Numbered from the stretch's first letter, positions 45,464 through 54,442 are shown. The stretch is DNA of 64,000 nucleotides from Gracilibacillus kekensis (GCF_900143085.1 NZ_FRCZ01000001.1:744001-808000); one strand, 5' to 3'. Notes: generated by a model from the letters alone, not told the origin. A program made the numbers and translations.

Positions 45464-46546
45464 TTAACCTTGCAAAATAAATGTTTTCTGCTCGATTTCC
45501 TCCCCATTCACATAAATAATCAATTTATGCTGACCACTATAATGCTTTCGAGTAGATAGATCAGCAAAGCTTTGCTTACATTTTAAGAGATGACTGCCGT
45601 TAGCATAATGCTTGTCCGATAAATGAAATTTTTTACGACTCACTTTGCCATTTGCTTTTTGGTAATCAATCGCATATTCGACACGCAATAACAGCGAATC
45701 TGGTGAACGATTCTCTAAATAGAATGAAAAATGAAGTGTATCTCCAATTGTTAACGTATCTCGGCTAAGTTCTAAAGAACGAACAGTGATAGAGGTCGGT
45801 TGTTGGTAGCCGAATAATCGTAAAGCGTCCTTATTCCCTTTTTTGAGAAGGGTTCTGCTTGCATGTCGTAAAATCCAGTCTGTTATTGAATGTTTCGCTT
45901 TTTTCTGTTGAAGCCATTCCATAATGATGGCTGGGTGAGTTTTTGAAATATCATTGAGATTATTGGCTACGCTTTTCTGTACATATCGCGAGGGATCTTC
46001 TTTCAGCTCTTCTAATATCGGAAGAATCGGTGAGGGATCCTTTTGAAATTCCCTTAAAGGTTGCGCCCAAGGAAGCTTCGGTCTGCAGCCTTCACTGGCC
46101 AATCTGCGAACATGCTCATTTTCATGTCGTGACCATTGATACATTTGCTTCATCATTTTGTCTGTATCTTTGATGATAAAAGGACGAACAGCAAATTCTG
46201 AGCTGCTGTACTTCGTAAAAATTTCTAAAGCTTGCATTGATAATTCCCAATTCTCTTGTCCAAATCGTTCGACAAAATCAGGGAAAAATAAATATGGAAA
46301 TCCACTACAGCTTGGGGCTATATCCTCCAGGATCAAAATCGCCTCTTCATATTTATCTGGTAACAGCTTTCCTAAAGTTTCTGTGATATGTCGAATTCGC
46401 TGTTTTAATTCGAGCTGATCCCAGTCTTTTGAATAGATAAGATCGATAAAACGCTCATTATTAAAGGCTGGATATACTTGTTGTATTTTTAACGATAGAT
46501 CTTCAAAAAATGCTAGAGTATACATTTCTTTTAATGGTGTTGCCAC
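45464..46546 (-). CDS. DNA alkylation repair protein, AlkC-like HEAT-repeat glycosylase
   Basis: About 360 residues. The N-terminal and middle parts are helical HEAT-like repeats (ATPLKEMYTLAFFEDLSLKI, VRRLASEGCRPKLPWAQPLR, DPSRYVQKSVANNLNDISKT), as in AlkC/AlkD base-excision glycosylases for 3-methyladenine. The last 110 residues form a beta-rich, Ig-like domain (LTIGDTLHFSFYLENRSPDS to LIIYVNGEEI), typical of AlkC. The GTG at 46546 has GAAAGG at proper distance; an in-frame ATG at 46570 lacks a ribosome binding site. Confidence 0.85.
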   Translation of the reverse strand: MATPLKEMYTLAFFEDLSLKIQQVYPAFNNERFIDLIYSKDWDQLELKQRIRHITETLGKLLPDKYEEAILILEDIAPSCSGFPYLFFPDFVERFGQENWELSMQALEIFTKYSSSEFAVRPFIIKDTDKMMKQMYQWSRHENEHVRRLASEGCRPKLPWAQPLREFQKDPSPILPILEELKEDPSRYVQKSVANNLNDISKTHPAIIMEWLQQKKAKHSITDWILRHASRTLLKKGNKDALRLFGYQQPTSITVRSLELSRDTLTIGDTLHFSFYLENRSPDSLLLRVEYAIDYQKANGKVSRKKFHLSDKHYANGSHLLKCKQSFADLSTRKHYSGQHKLIIYVNGEEIEQKTFILQG

Positions 46547-46649
46547 ATTTTTCACCCTTTCAACTAGCATACATTCATATTTTCTACTATTATGATACCA
46601 TGAATAGCATAATTATTGCGTACCTTAAGACGCCACGGAGTGATCTGAA

Positions 46650-47771
46650 TTGAACAGATGGAAAGAAAAAATAACAAAAAAACATATCATCTATTCGCTT
46701 TTACTAATAATTTGCTTTACAGCATCTCTCGTTTTTGTTCAGAATAATCACAGTTTTTATGATCGCCCGATTGCTAAAGTAGTAGAGACTACAGAGCTAG
46801 AGCGAACAGAAACGATCGATCAACACGACAATAGCGATATAGAAGTAACACAAGAGTTAAAGGCTGAAATATTAAATGGTGATCACAAAGGATCCTTATT
46901 GTCGATTAACAATCACTACACAGAGTCTCAAGCAATTGATCACCACTTTGAAGTTGGTGACGAGTTTTTTGTTTCTGTGGACTCAGAAAATCAGACAGGG
47001 GAAATACTGGATGTAAAAAGGGATATTTACGTGGTTTTCGTTTTATGGATGTTTCTTTTAGTCTTAATTGCTGTTGGCAAAAAGCAAGGGGTACTATCCT
47101 TTGTCAGTTTGGCAGTCAATGCACTCATACTATCGCTTGCCTTAGATATTTACATGCACAACTCAGATATCAGCTTGTTATGGATCTCAGGGATAAGCGT
47201 TGTTCTTTTTACGATTCTATCCCTTTTAATAGTAAACGGAAGAAATCAGAAAACATATGCTGCCATGATCGCGACGCTAGTAGGGACTTTAAGTTCGTTG
47301 ATAATTGCCTACTTTGCATTAGATATAACAGGGGAACAAGGTTTGCGCTATGAAGAAATGTCTCTTAGTACCCGTAACCCTCAGCTTATATTTATGGCTG
47401 GATTGTTAATTGGGGCATTAGGTGCGGTAATGGATGTTGCGATCACAATGTCCTCCTCTTTATTTGAATTATATGAGAAAAACAAGCAAATCTCAGTAAA
47501 AAAGTTGAGACAATCAGGTCTTGAGATTGGTAAAGATATTATGGGAACGATGACAAATATCATTTTTTTCGCCTATGTGAGTGGATCGATTCCGATGATG
47601 CTCTTATATTTAAAGAATGACTCACCATTAGGCTTTACCTTAACAATTAATCTCTCCATCGAATTAGCCCGAGCCTTGGCAGGTGGTATAGGGATCGTCT
47701 TGACCATCCCAATCGCGATCTACATTACGTTATTCTTTATCAAGAGAGACTCTAAAAACCAGGAATTATGA
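46650..47771 (+). CDS. YibE/F-like membrane protein (first of a pair)
   Basis: 373 residues: one N-terminal membrane helix (12-30), an extracytoplasmic beta-rich domain (about 35-125, VVETTELERTETIDQHDN, EVGDEFFVSVDSENQTG), then seven or so helices with the YibE/F core (LIGALGAVMDVAITMSSSLF, GKDIMGTMTNIIFFAYVSGS). The function of the family is unknown; transport is assumed. The start is TTG with GGAG ten bases upstream. The second half-type protein follows after 37 bases. Confidence 0.85.
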   Translation: MNRWKEKITKKHIIYSLLLIICFTASLVFVQNNHSFYDRPIAKVVETTELERTETIDQHDNSDIEVTQELKAEILNGDHKGSLLSINNHYTESQAIDHHFEVGDEFFVSVDSENQTGEILDVKRDIYVVFVLWMFLLVLIAVGKKQGVLSFVSLAVNALILSLALDIYMHNSDISLLWISGISVVLFTILSLLIVNGRNQKTYAAMIATLVGTLSSLIIAYFALDITGEQGLRYEEMSLSTRNPQLIFMAGLLIGALGAVMDVAITMSSSLFELYEKNKQISVKKLRQSGLEIGKDIMGTMTNIIFFAYVSGSIPMMLLYLKNDSPLGFTLTINLSIELARALAGGIGIVLTIPIAIYITLFFIKRDSKNQEL

Positions 47772-47808
47772 ACGATTACGTTGTGAGTAAAAGAAAGAGG
47801 GTATTGTC

Positions 47809-48618
47809 ATGAATGCATTAATTTTATTATCGCTAATCTTATTTATTCTGATGGCACTCATTGGAGGAAAAAAAGGGGTAAAAACATTTATAGCTCTATT
47901 CCTTAATTTTGGAGTACTATTAGTGACGATATTAATAATGAATGACCCGAATGCAAGTCCAGTGCTATTGACGTTAATAGCCAGTATCATCATCAGTATG
48001 ATTACACTCTTTTTTATCCATGAGGTTAACCGTAAAATGGTGATGGCTTTCTTCTCTACGATTGTCACTACCATCCTCTTACTGTTATTCATTGTGATCA
48101 TTACAGATCGTTCGATGATACAAGGATTTGGTCCAGAAGAAGCAGATGGCTTGTATCTTTTTTCACTAGCGATTGGACTTGATTTTGTCGAAATTACAAT
48201 ATCCGTTATTATTATGAGTACGATTGGCGCAATTTTAGATACTGCTATTGCAATTAGTTCACCCATGCAAGAAATTCACCAGCAAAATACGACGATCAGC
48301 AGAAAGGATCTATTTAAGTCTGGCATGTCGATTGGACGAGATATTTTAGGGACAAGTACCAACACGTTGTTTTTCGCCTTTTTCGGTGGTTATTTAGGAT
48401 TATTAATTTGGCTAAAGGATTTCGATTATAGCCTTGGAGAGATGGTAAATGCAAAAGTGTTCAGTGATGAATTGATTGCGATCTTAATGGCCAATACAGG
48501 GATCGCATTAGTAATCCCGATCACAGCCGCTATGAGTGCGTATTTTTATCACAGCACCAAGCAACCAAAAGAGGCTAAAACACAAGAATTTCATACTCAG
48601 AAGGATAATGAGACATAA
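47809..48618 (+). CDS. YibE/F-like membrane protein (second of a pair)
   Basis: 269 residues, about seven helices, without the extracytoplasmic domain of its neighbour. The shared core is visible as TIGAILDTAIAISSPMQEIH and GRDILGTSTNTLFFAFFGGY. It probably pairs with the upstream protein. AAAGAGGG precedes the ATG. The last codons and the stop lie inside the outer arm of an inverted-repeat element (GAGACATAACTC), so the C-terminal end may have been altered by its insertion. Confidence 0.85.
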   Translation: MNALILLSLILFILMALIGGKKGVKTFIALFLNFGVLLVTILIMNDPNASPVLLTLIASIIISMITLFFIHEVNRKMVMAFFSTIVTTILLLLFIVIITDRSMIQGFGPEEADGLYLFSLAIGLDFVEITISVIIMSTIGAILDTAIAISSPMQEIHQQNTTISRKDLFKSGMSIGRDILGTSTNTLFFAFFGGYLGLLIWLKDFDYSLGEMVNAKVFSDELIAILMANTGIALVIPITAAMSAYFYHSTKQPKEAKTQEFHTQKDNET

Positions 48619-49040
48619 CTCTGGTGGTAATTATGAAATTTTAGAACTGCGCAACAACCGCTCCGGCTTGTCCGCTTTTTTATAACTCTACAACTTAAGC
48701 AATAGAATGCATTTTTGCTTTAATCACTTTCTTTTATGCTAATTATTTGTAGTATCAATCCAAAATATTAGCATTTGCAAAAATTGTAGAATTTCATTGA
48801 GCATAGGCGGCCACTCCAACTCCTACGGGACTCGTTTTTCCTGAAGATCCACTTTTTCAAGCGATTTTTGCTTGGAAAAGTTAGCTGAAGGAAAAACCCC
48901 ATGGCATAGAAAACACTACGAAAGCTCTGCTTGAGTAGATGTTGCACTTGTGCCCGTGGTGAAAGGGGAGTGGCCAAGCCGAAGCGGATCCCAGACACGT
49001 ACGTCATGTCAAAATTATCACTACAGTTATTTCGAATTTT
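48608..49040. repeat. Nested inverted-repeat element (copy R4)
   Basis: Left arm GAGACATAACTCTGGTGGTA-ATTATGA; right arm TCAAAATTATCACTACAGTT-ATTTCGAA, its imperfect inverse. It contains CCGCTCCGGCTTGTCCGC and the inverse GGAGTGGCCAAGCCGAAGCGG in pieces, the CTGAAGATCCACTTTTTCAA / GAAAAGTTAGCTGAAGG hairpin and the GCTTGAGTAGATGTTGCACT block. It lies between convergent yibF and the TlpA-like gene. Confidence 0.85.
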
Positions 49041-49069
49041 TCTGTTATTGCGTATCAATGTGTTTGAAG

Positions 49070-49588
49070 TTATTGTAGTTTATTATATTCTAACATCATC
49101 TGTTCATAATTAAGTGGACCAAATGTGTAAAATTGAATTACACCGTCTCTATCAATCAGATAGGATGTTGGGATAGGCCGGATTTGATAGAGGTCAGCCA
49201 CTTTATTTTCTCGATCCATCGGTATAGCGAATTCGAGACCAAATTCTTCCACGAAGTCGGGAACATCTTTTTCAGTTGCTTCTGTAGTAGTAAGATTAAT
49301 TGCCAGGATAGTGATGTCTGTGTTTTCGTGAAATTGTTGCATATCTGGCATTTCCGCCCGACAAGGTGGACACCATGTCGCCCAAAAATTGAGCATTACC
49401 GGTTGGCCACGAAAATCAGATAGCAATACCGTATCACCAGTTAGTGTTTGCAATTCAAAATCAGGAGCGACATTACCTATATCCAGACCTACCTCTTCGT
49501 TCTCTGATTCTTGATTACCGATCAAAAAATCGATAACAGCATATGCCATCATGGCTATTAATAGAATTGCGATGATCCATTTTTTCAA
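49070..49588 (-). CDS. Second ResA/TlpA-like membrane-anchored thioredoxin
   Basis: 172 residues: membrane anchor at 4-20, thioredoxin fold with NFWATWCPPCRAEMPDM (CxxC) and cis-Pro region IRPIPTSYLID. It is clearly a paralogue of 19355-19939 with a shorter linker. Its start overlaps the upstream membrane gene by four bases. No second ccdA is nearby; the preceding unknown membrane protein may be its electron donor or partner, which is inference. Confidence 0.9.
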   Translation of the reverse strand: MKKWIIAILLIAMMAYAVIDFLIGNQESENEEVGLDIGNVAPDFELQTLTGDTVLLSDFRGQPVMLNFWATWCPPCRAEMPDMQQFHENTDITILAINLTTTEATEKDVPDFVEEFGLEFAIPMDRENKVADLYQIRPIPTSYLIDRDGVIQFYTFGPLNYEQMMLEYNKLQ

Positions 49589-50235
49589 AACTGTCGACCT
49601 CCATTACTGTAATGCAAATATTTCTGCAGTATACCTAGCACAACAATCAGTATGTAAAAGATAAGGCTTGGTGCAAATTGAAAAACTGGAGCATTGATGA
49701 TCATTTGCAAGAGTCCCCAACCAATTAACATGGTATTCGCTAAAACACCAGGAGCTTTCTTACCACTGCACGCAATTAGGTAACTAAGAAGGATCAATAA
49801 CCCTACTAAATATTGCCAACTTGTCTGAAAGAAGATTTGCTCCATAAAACTGTGTAGAAAACTGGCTAGTAAAAATATCGTGATTAATACATACAAATGG
49901 CCTTGATAACTACGAAACGTACGTATCCATTTCCACCAACTATATCCAATCGTCAGAATGAGGGCAAGATACAATGCCATGGTATTACTGGGATACGTTA
50001 AAACTGCCATCGGATCACTCAAAAACACATCTATGTTCCATAATACTTTTCCAATCCACAATGAAATAATTAGTGTAAAAAGAATATTCGAAGCAGTATC
50101 TAACAGTTGTCTTGTTTGTTTTTTATCGAAAGGCGAAAGAAAATAGAATAAAATACACCCGATCACAAAACTTGCAATGATCATGATAAGCTCTGTTTTA
50201 ATAACGAGCGAACCTAACATAAAGGCTTGTGGCAT
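49585..50235 (-). CDS. Unknown polytopic membrane protein coupled to a TlpA-like thioredoxin
   Basis: 216 residues with about seven hydrophobic segments (LGSLVIKTELIMIIASFVIG, ILFTLIISLWIGKVL, TMALYLALILTIGYSWW, LYVLITIFLLASFL, YLVGLLILLSYLIACSG, LIFYILIVVLGIL). A long in-frame extension reaches 50376, but AAGGAGGG stands before the ATG at 50235. I do not recognise the family. Only one Cys (in IACSGKK) is present, so it lacks the Cys pair of CcdA or DsbB. Translational coupling with the thioredoxin suggests a joint role. Confidence 0.72.
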   Translation of the reverse strand: MPQAFMLGSLVIKTELIMIIASFVIGCILFYFLSPFDKKQTRQLLDTASNILFTLIISLWIGKVLWNIDVFLSDPMAVLTYPSNTMALYLALILTIGYSWWKWIRTFRSYQGHLYVLITIFLLASFLHSFMEQIFFQTSWQYLVGLLILLSYLIACSGKKAPGVLANTMLIGWGLLQMIINAPVFQFAPSLIFYILIVVLGILQKYLHYSNGGRQF

Positions 50236-50316
50236 GTCATCCCTCCTTCTATCATTATATATTACTCTTCGTCCATGTTCATGAACAAATTTTGAACATT
50301 TTGTTTCTATGTATGC

Positions 50317-50365
50317 AAAATCCAAACGGACCGAATGAATTGGTTCGATTTGCCGTTTGGATTTT
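50317..50365. terminator. Bidirectional terminator between the thioredoxin pair and sulfur operon 2
   Basis: AAAATCCAAACGG pairs with CCGTTTGGATTTT, a 13-bp stem with A/T ends on both sides and a further partial pair in the loop. It ends the sulfur operon on the minus strand. Confidence 0.88.
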
Positions 50366-50414
50366 GCTAATTTCATAATATTTCAGTGCTTGAGCCGTAC
50401 CGTATTATCACATG

Positions 50415-50642
50415 TTATCCTTTTTGCACCCAAAATTTTAGTACGCCGTCTTCTTCTGAATCTTGCAATAATTCGTGACCACCTGATTTTGCCCATGCAG
50501 TTAAGTCACTTTTTGCTCCTTTATCCGTAGCATGGATTTCCAAAATCTCTCCTGATTCAATGGTTTCCATTTCTTTTTTTGTTTTTACGATTGGCATTGG
50601 ACATGCTAATCCCTTTGCGTCTAATACTTTTTTTACGTTCAT
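50415..50642 (-). CDS. TusA-family sulfur-carrier protein
   Basis: 75 residues, complete TusA/SirA domain: LDAKGLACPMPIVKTKKEME with the conserved C-P-x-P (persulfide Cys14), then ILEIHATDKGAKSDLTAWAK and the C-terminal LKFWVQKG. It relays sulfur between rhodaneses and acceptors. It is the last gene of sulfur operon 2 and is very similar to the N-terminal domain of the TusA-rhodanese fusion at 52260-52823. Confidence 0.93.
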   Translation of the reverse strand: MNVKKVLDAKGLACPMPIVKTKKEMETIESGEILEIHATDKGAKSDLTAWAKSGGHELLQDSEEDGVLKFWVQKG

Positions 50643-50679
50643 TATATTATCTCCCCTTTAAATATATTAATTAATTGAT

Positions 50680-51807
50680 TTATCTTACTGCACAACGATT
50701 TGGACCGATTTCCATCTCACGTTGTTCCTCTTCTTCTGGTATAATTTTACCCATATTTGTTTCACGGATTTGTTGATACGCATTCGGTTGAGGTGGTAGA
50801 TTTTCTGTTACCATGCTTCTGAATTTATCTTCATCCTCAATGTTTAAGCCATGATTTTCTGCAAAAAGTGTTCCTAATTTTTCTGCTACTGTTCCATCCT
50901 CATTTAGTTCGTCAATGATCATGAAGTGAGCAGGCAGTACAACTAAGTCTTCCGATAGCTCTTTGTAACGAGAGTACAAGGTTTCTCTTAAGTCACCTAC
51001 CCAGTCTTCTGCTTTACCTGCTAAGTCAGGACGCCCGATCGAATCAATGAATAGAATATCACCAGATAGCAAGTATTGGTCGTCCACTACAAATGAAGTA
51101 GAGCCGATCGTATGGCCCGGCGAATACAAGGCATTAATATCAATTGCGGTATTACCTACTGTTACTTTGTTGCCATCTTTCAATGCTGCATATTCAAACG
51201 TTACGTCACCTGCATCTTTAGGTGGTAACCAGTAAGTTGCGCCAGTTTGTTCTGCTAATTTACGTCCACCAGAGATGTGGTCAGCATGTAAGTGTGTATC
51301 AAAAACATGCTTTATTTCAACACCTTTTTCTTTGGCAAAATTGGTAAATACATCTGTCATACGAGTTGCGTCGATAATCGCTGCTTCGCCTTCTGATACC
51401 ACCATATAGGATAGACAGCCTTTCCCGATACGTACGAATTGATACATCGCGCCACCGTCTTTAAGGTCACCTACTTTTACAGGTTCTAAGTGTTCGCTCC
51501 ATGCTTTCATTCCGCCTTCAAAATAATAAACATCTTTTCCAGCCTCTGATAACATTTCTGCTACCATTACAGATGAGCCTTCCTTTGCACATACAACAAG
51601 TGTTTCTTTATCTGATGGAATTTTGTCTAAAATATCCTCGACACCATCGATTAAATCAAAATAAGGTATATTTAAATAGTCAAAGTGGTCTCCTTCAATT
51701 TTCCAATCTTCAAATGCATCTTGATTTCTTACATCTAAAATAAATAGTTCTTCTTTATTAAAAACTTTTTTTGTTACTTCACTAGCTTTCATTGGTTGAA
51801 AAGTCAT
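50680..51807 (-). CDS. Rhodanese-MBL fusion, persulfide-dioxygenase-like (CstB-like)
   Basis: 375 residues. The N-terminal rhodanese (1-110) has [20 protein letters not shown] and catalytic loop [11 protein letters not shown]. The metallo-beta-lactamase domain (about 115-340) has the iron-binding signature [42 protein letters not shown] and LPAHF. This is the ETHE1/persulfide dioxygenase layout with the rhodanese at the N-terminus; in CstB it is C-terminal. It would oxidise persulfides to sulfite/thiosulfate for detoxification. The operon sits behind CstR-like operators. Confidence 0.9.
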   Translation of the reverse strand: MTFQPMKASEVTKKVFNKEELFILDVRNQDAFEDWKIEGDHFDYLNIPYFDLIDGVEDILDKIPSDKETLVVCAKEGSSVMVAEMLSEAGKDVYYFEGGMKAWSEHLEPVKVGDLKDGGAMYQFVRIGKGCLSYMVVSEGEAAIIDATRMTDVFTNFAKEKGVEIKHVFDTHLHADHISGGRKLAEQTGATYWLPPKDAGDVTFEYAALKDGNKVTVGNTAIDINALYSPGHTIGSTSFVVDDQYLLSGDILFIDSIGRPDLAGKAEDWVGDLRETLYSRYKELSEDLVVLPAHFMIIDELNEDGTVAEKLGTLFAENHGLNIEDEDKFRSMVTENLPPQPNAYQQIRETNMGKIIPEEEEQREMEIGPNRCAVR

Positions 51808-51835
51808 TTATTGATACCTCCGTTACGTTTTTTGA

Positions 51836-52230
51836 TTAAAAAGTTAGGCTTACGTTCGCGTCTTTTGCAAATTCTAAAAAGGTTACTGCGCCACCTACGT
51901 CAATTCCATCAATGAAATCTTCTTTTTCTAATTGCATTGCGTCCATTGTCATTTGACATCCGATAAATGTCACACCTAATTCTTTTGCCATTTCCACTAA
52001 TTCAGGGATCGAAGGAACATTTGCTTTTTGAAACCCTTCTGCATAATGTTCTTTTCCTTTTGGCATTGGTAAGTTCTGATGTGCCTCTTTATGAATTAAG
52101 TTCAATCCTTCAAATGTAAAGAAAATCGCTACCTCTTTATCTGAAGCTGCTGCTGCAGTTGCTATATTGTATATTTTAAAGCGTCAAATAAACCACCGTT
52201 ACTTGCGATAATTGCTACTTTTTCACTCAT
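51836..52230 (-). pseudogene. DsrE/DsrF-like gene with a one-base frameshift
   Basis: From the ATG at 52230 (AGGAGG eight bases before) the protein reads MSEKVAIIASNGGLFDALK, then runs into TAG. In the next frame it continues N-I-A-T-A-A-A-A-S-D-K-E and FFTFEGLNLIHKEAHQNLPM, then FIGCQMTMDAMQLEKEDFI (conserved Cys) to the end. Adding one A to the AAAA run at about 52175 would restore L-K-I-Y-N-I-A. It is either a real homopolymer frameshift or a sequencing error; the rest of the gene looks under selection. Confidence 0.85.
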
Positions 52231-52259
52231 GTTCATTTCCTCCTATTTGCAATATTTAT

Positions 52260-52823
52260 TTATTCTGTTTCTCCATTCCATTCACTCATACCTGGTACAA
52301 CATTCACGACATTTGCAAAACCATTCTCTGATAGCTTTTGTGAAGCTAAATCACTTCTACTCCCTGTACGGCATACCACGTAAATATTTTTATCCTTATC
52401 TAATTCTTGTTGACGTTCTTCTAATTCACCAAGTGGAATAGATTGTGCACCAGGGATATGACCAAATGCATATTCCGCTTCTTCTCTTACATCTAATACA
52501 ACAATATCTTCTTCAGTTGATAATTTTTCGGTTAACTCTTCGTTTGTTACTGTGTGTGGGTGTTTCTTTTCTGTTGTCTCTTCATCAGAAGATTTGCGCA
52601 GATAGTGTTTTAAAACATCTCCATTTTCTTTTGTTCCTAAATATTGATGACCTGAGCTTTTTGCCCATGCTTCAATATCTGCTGTAGATCCTTTGTCTGT
52701 TGCTTGTACCTCAATTACTTGTCCCGCTTCTAATCCATTGATTGCTTTCTTTGTCTTAACAATTGGCATTGGGCATGCTAAGCCTTTTGCATCTAGTACT
52801 TGATTTGTCTTAATGTTCTCCAT
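52260..52823 (-). CDS. TusA-rhodanese fusion sulfurtransferase (CstA-like)
   Basis: 187 residues: TusA domain (1-80) with VLDAKGLACPMPIVKTKKAI, a charged linker (EETTEKKHPHTVTNEEL), then a rhodanese domain (about 95-187) with IVVLDVREEAEYAFGHIPGA, catalytic loop VVCRTGSRSDLASQKL and NVVPGMSEWNGE. It resembles part of CstA of staphylococci, which shuttles persulfide sulfur from thiols toward the CstB dioxygenase. First gene of sulfur operon 2, with an operator directly before its ribosome binding site. Confidence 0.92.
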   Translation of the reverse strand: MENIKTNQVLDAKGLACPMPIVKTKKAINGLEAGQVIEVQATDKGSTADIEAWAKSSGHQYLGTKENGDVLKHYLRKSSDEETTEKKHPHTVTNEELTEKLSTEEDIVVLDVREEAEYAFGHIPGAQSIPLGELEERQQELDKDKNIYVVCRTGSRSDLASQKLSENGFANVVNVVPGMSEWNGETE

Positions 52824-52837
52824 ATTAGTACCTCCTA

Positions 52838-52853
52838 ATACCTATTAGGGTAT
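52838..52853 (-). promoter_or_regulatory. CstR-like operator at the ribosome binding site
   Basis: ATACCT-ATTA-GGGTAT, one mismatch from the perfect ATACCC-N4-GGGTAT palindrome at 23069, lies immediately before the AGGAGG of the TusA-rhodanese gene. Confidence 0.7.
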
Positions 52854-52902
52854 ATTTTATTATAAAAAAATTTGTTATTTATATTATATTTAATAACTTT
52901 TA

Positions 52903-52948
52903 TTACCCCTGTGGGTATTACTATACAAAAGAATCTGTTCTATGTCAA
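52903..52948 (-). promoter_or_regulatory. Promoter of sulfur operon 2 with CstR-like operator
   Basis: Minus-strand TTGACA (52943-52948) and TATAGT (52920-52925), 17 bases apart. Directly downstream, covering the start point, is the palindrome ATACCC-ACAG-GGGTAA (52903-52918). Two operators per promoter occur in both sulfur operons of the window. Confidence 0.78.
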
Positions 52949-53192
52949 ACTTCTTTTTTATATTTCCTTTTAGCTCGAGTTGACTATGTTCTCGATCTAT
53001 TCACAAATTCGGTACATTCGCTGTTTTTCAACAATTACTTCTATCCACATGTGATTTATTTCGATATAATAAAGAAGGAAGACAATCAATATTTTCTATG
53101 AATTAATTTCTTATTAAATTAAATTTATTTAGATAGATAAAATGTTCTTTTTCCCAAATATATTATTTATAAACAAAGAAGGAGACAACGTG

Positions 53193-53849
53193 ATGAATCG
53201 ACAACTACTGAAGAAGCTTATTATGATTTTAATTGGAAACTTATTTATCGGGATTGCCGTCTCGTTATTGCGATTAAGCACTCTGGGAACCGACCCTTTC
53301 ACAACAATTAATCTGGGTTTAAGTAATTTCTTTAACTTATCTTTTGGAGTATACCAATTACTTTTTAATTTTTTATTATTAATCATTGTCGGTTTATTTT
53401 ATCGAAGCTCCATCGGCATTGGTACGATCATCAACATGGTAAGCATTGGATTTGTTTCAGACTTTTTTGTGTATAGCTATCATTTATTTTTTGAAAATAT
53501 CGAATTATTAGTGGTAAGAATAATCATGATGTTGTCTGCGGTATTTTTTGCAAGTTCCGGTGTGGCTTTATATATAACTCCGAAATTAGGCATGGCACCA
53601 TATGATGCTTTAGCTTTTGTTATTGAGAAGGTGACACATAATAAAATTCCTTTTGCTATCGCACGAATTGCAACAGATATCACTTGCGTCATTGTCGGTT
53701 TTTCATTTGGTGCAATTGTTGGGATTGCTACCGTTATATTTGCCTTCTTCACAGGTCCAATGGTTCAATTCTTCCGAATAAAAGTCGCAGAACCAATACT
53801 GAAAGCAAAGAATGAGGAAAAATTAACACCAATACCAGCACACAAATAA
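53193..53849 (+). CDS. YczE/YitT-type membrane protein
   Basis: About 218 residues with five hydrophobic segments (LIMILIGNLFIGIAVSLLRL, LLFNFLLLIIVGLFY, and so on) and the family's G-T-D-P-F-T motif after the first helix. PKLGMAPYDALAFVIEK is a second conserved stretch. Function is not established; YczE of Bacillus subtilis has been linked to surfactin production. AAGGAG lies eight bases before the ATG at 53193; an upstream in-frame ATG at 53142 has no ribosome binding site. Confidence 0.8.
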   Translation: MNRQLLKKLIMILIGNLFIGIAVSLLRLSTLGTDPFTTINLGLSNFFNLSFGVYQLLFNFLLLIIVGLFYRSSIGIGTIINMVSIGFVSDFFVYSYHLFFENIELLVVRIIMMLSAVFFASSGVALYITPKLGMAPYDALAFVIEKVTHNKIPFAIARIATDITCVIVGFSFGAIVGIATVIFAFFTGPMVQFFRIKVAEPILKAKNEEKLTPIPAHK

Positions 53850-53888
53850 CACTTCATATATGTGAACAGCAACTTTGTAGAAAGAAAC

Positions 53889-54374
53889 TACAATATAAAC
53901 TGTATGGTAATTTTGAAATAGTTTAAACCGGTTAACATCCGCTCCGGCTGCCCACTTCCCTTTCCGTGGGTTTTTACCTTCAGCTAACTTTTCCAAGCAA
54001 AGATCGCTTGAAAAAGTGGATCTTCAGGTAAAAAGCGACCATAGGAGTGAAAGTGGACGGCCTGCGCTATTCTAATTATCCTACAATTATTGGGACAGGT
54101 AGCATTTTTGAGCTGTTACTCCAATCAAGGAATTTTTTGAGTGAGAGAAATAGCATAATGCTACTTCATCCTAGCGTTGTAGAATATCAATTTAGCGAAG
54201 GCGTCCGCTTCAACTCCTACGGCATGTTTTTATCCGAAGATCCACTTTGGCAAGCGGTTTTTGCTTACCAAAGTTAGCTGAGGAGAAAAAGCCGTGGAAA
54301 GGGAAGCGGACAAGCCGCAGTGATTGCTAAGCTCACACATTATGTCAAAATTACTACATCATTTATTACGTAGT
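53889..54374. repeat. Nested inverted-repeat element (copy R5)
   Basis: Left arm ending in TGGTAATTTTGAA, right arm starting TCAAAATTACTACA. It carries CCGCTCCGGCTGCCCACTTC, two AGCTAAC hairpins with GTGGATCTTCAGG / CCGAAGATCCAC, and the central pair AAGTGGACGGCCTGCGCTA / TTAGCGAAGGCGTCCGCTTC. It has the same modular order as R3, with a diverged central loop. Confidence 0.85.
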
Positions 54375-54392
54375 ATCCTGATATTGCAATAA

Positions 54393-54430
54393 AAAACCGA
54401 TCGAATTAATTTAGTATCGATCGGTTTCTC
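54393..54430 (-). terminator. Terminator of the alpha-galactosidase/msm operon
   Basis: AACCGATCGA pairs with TCGATCGGTT around a 12-base loop, T-run on the minus strand, 13 bases after the GH36 stop codon. Confidence 0.9.
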
Positions 54431-54442
54431 TTTGTCATTCTT

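Noticed and set aside
49585-50376. Longer reading of the membrane gene from 50376
   Set aside because: The added 47 residues are hydrophilic and unlike a leader, and the ATG at 50235 has a strong ribosome binding site.
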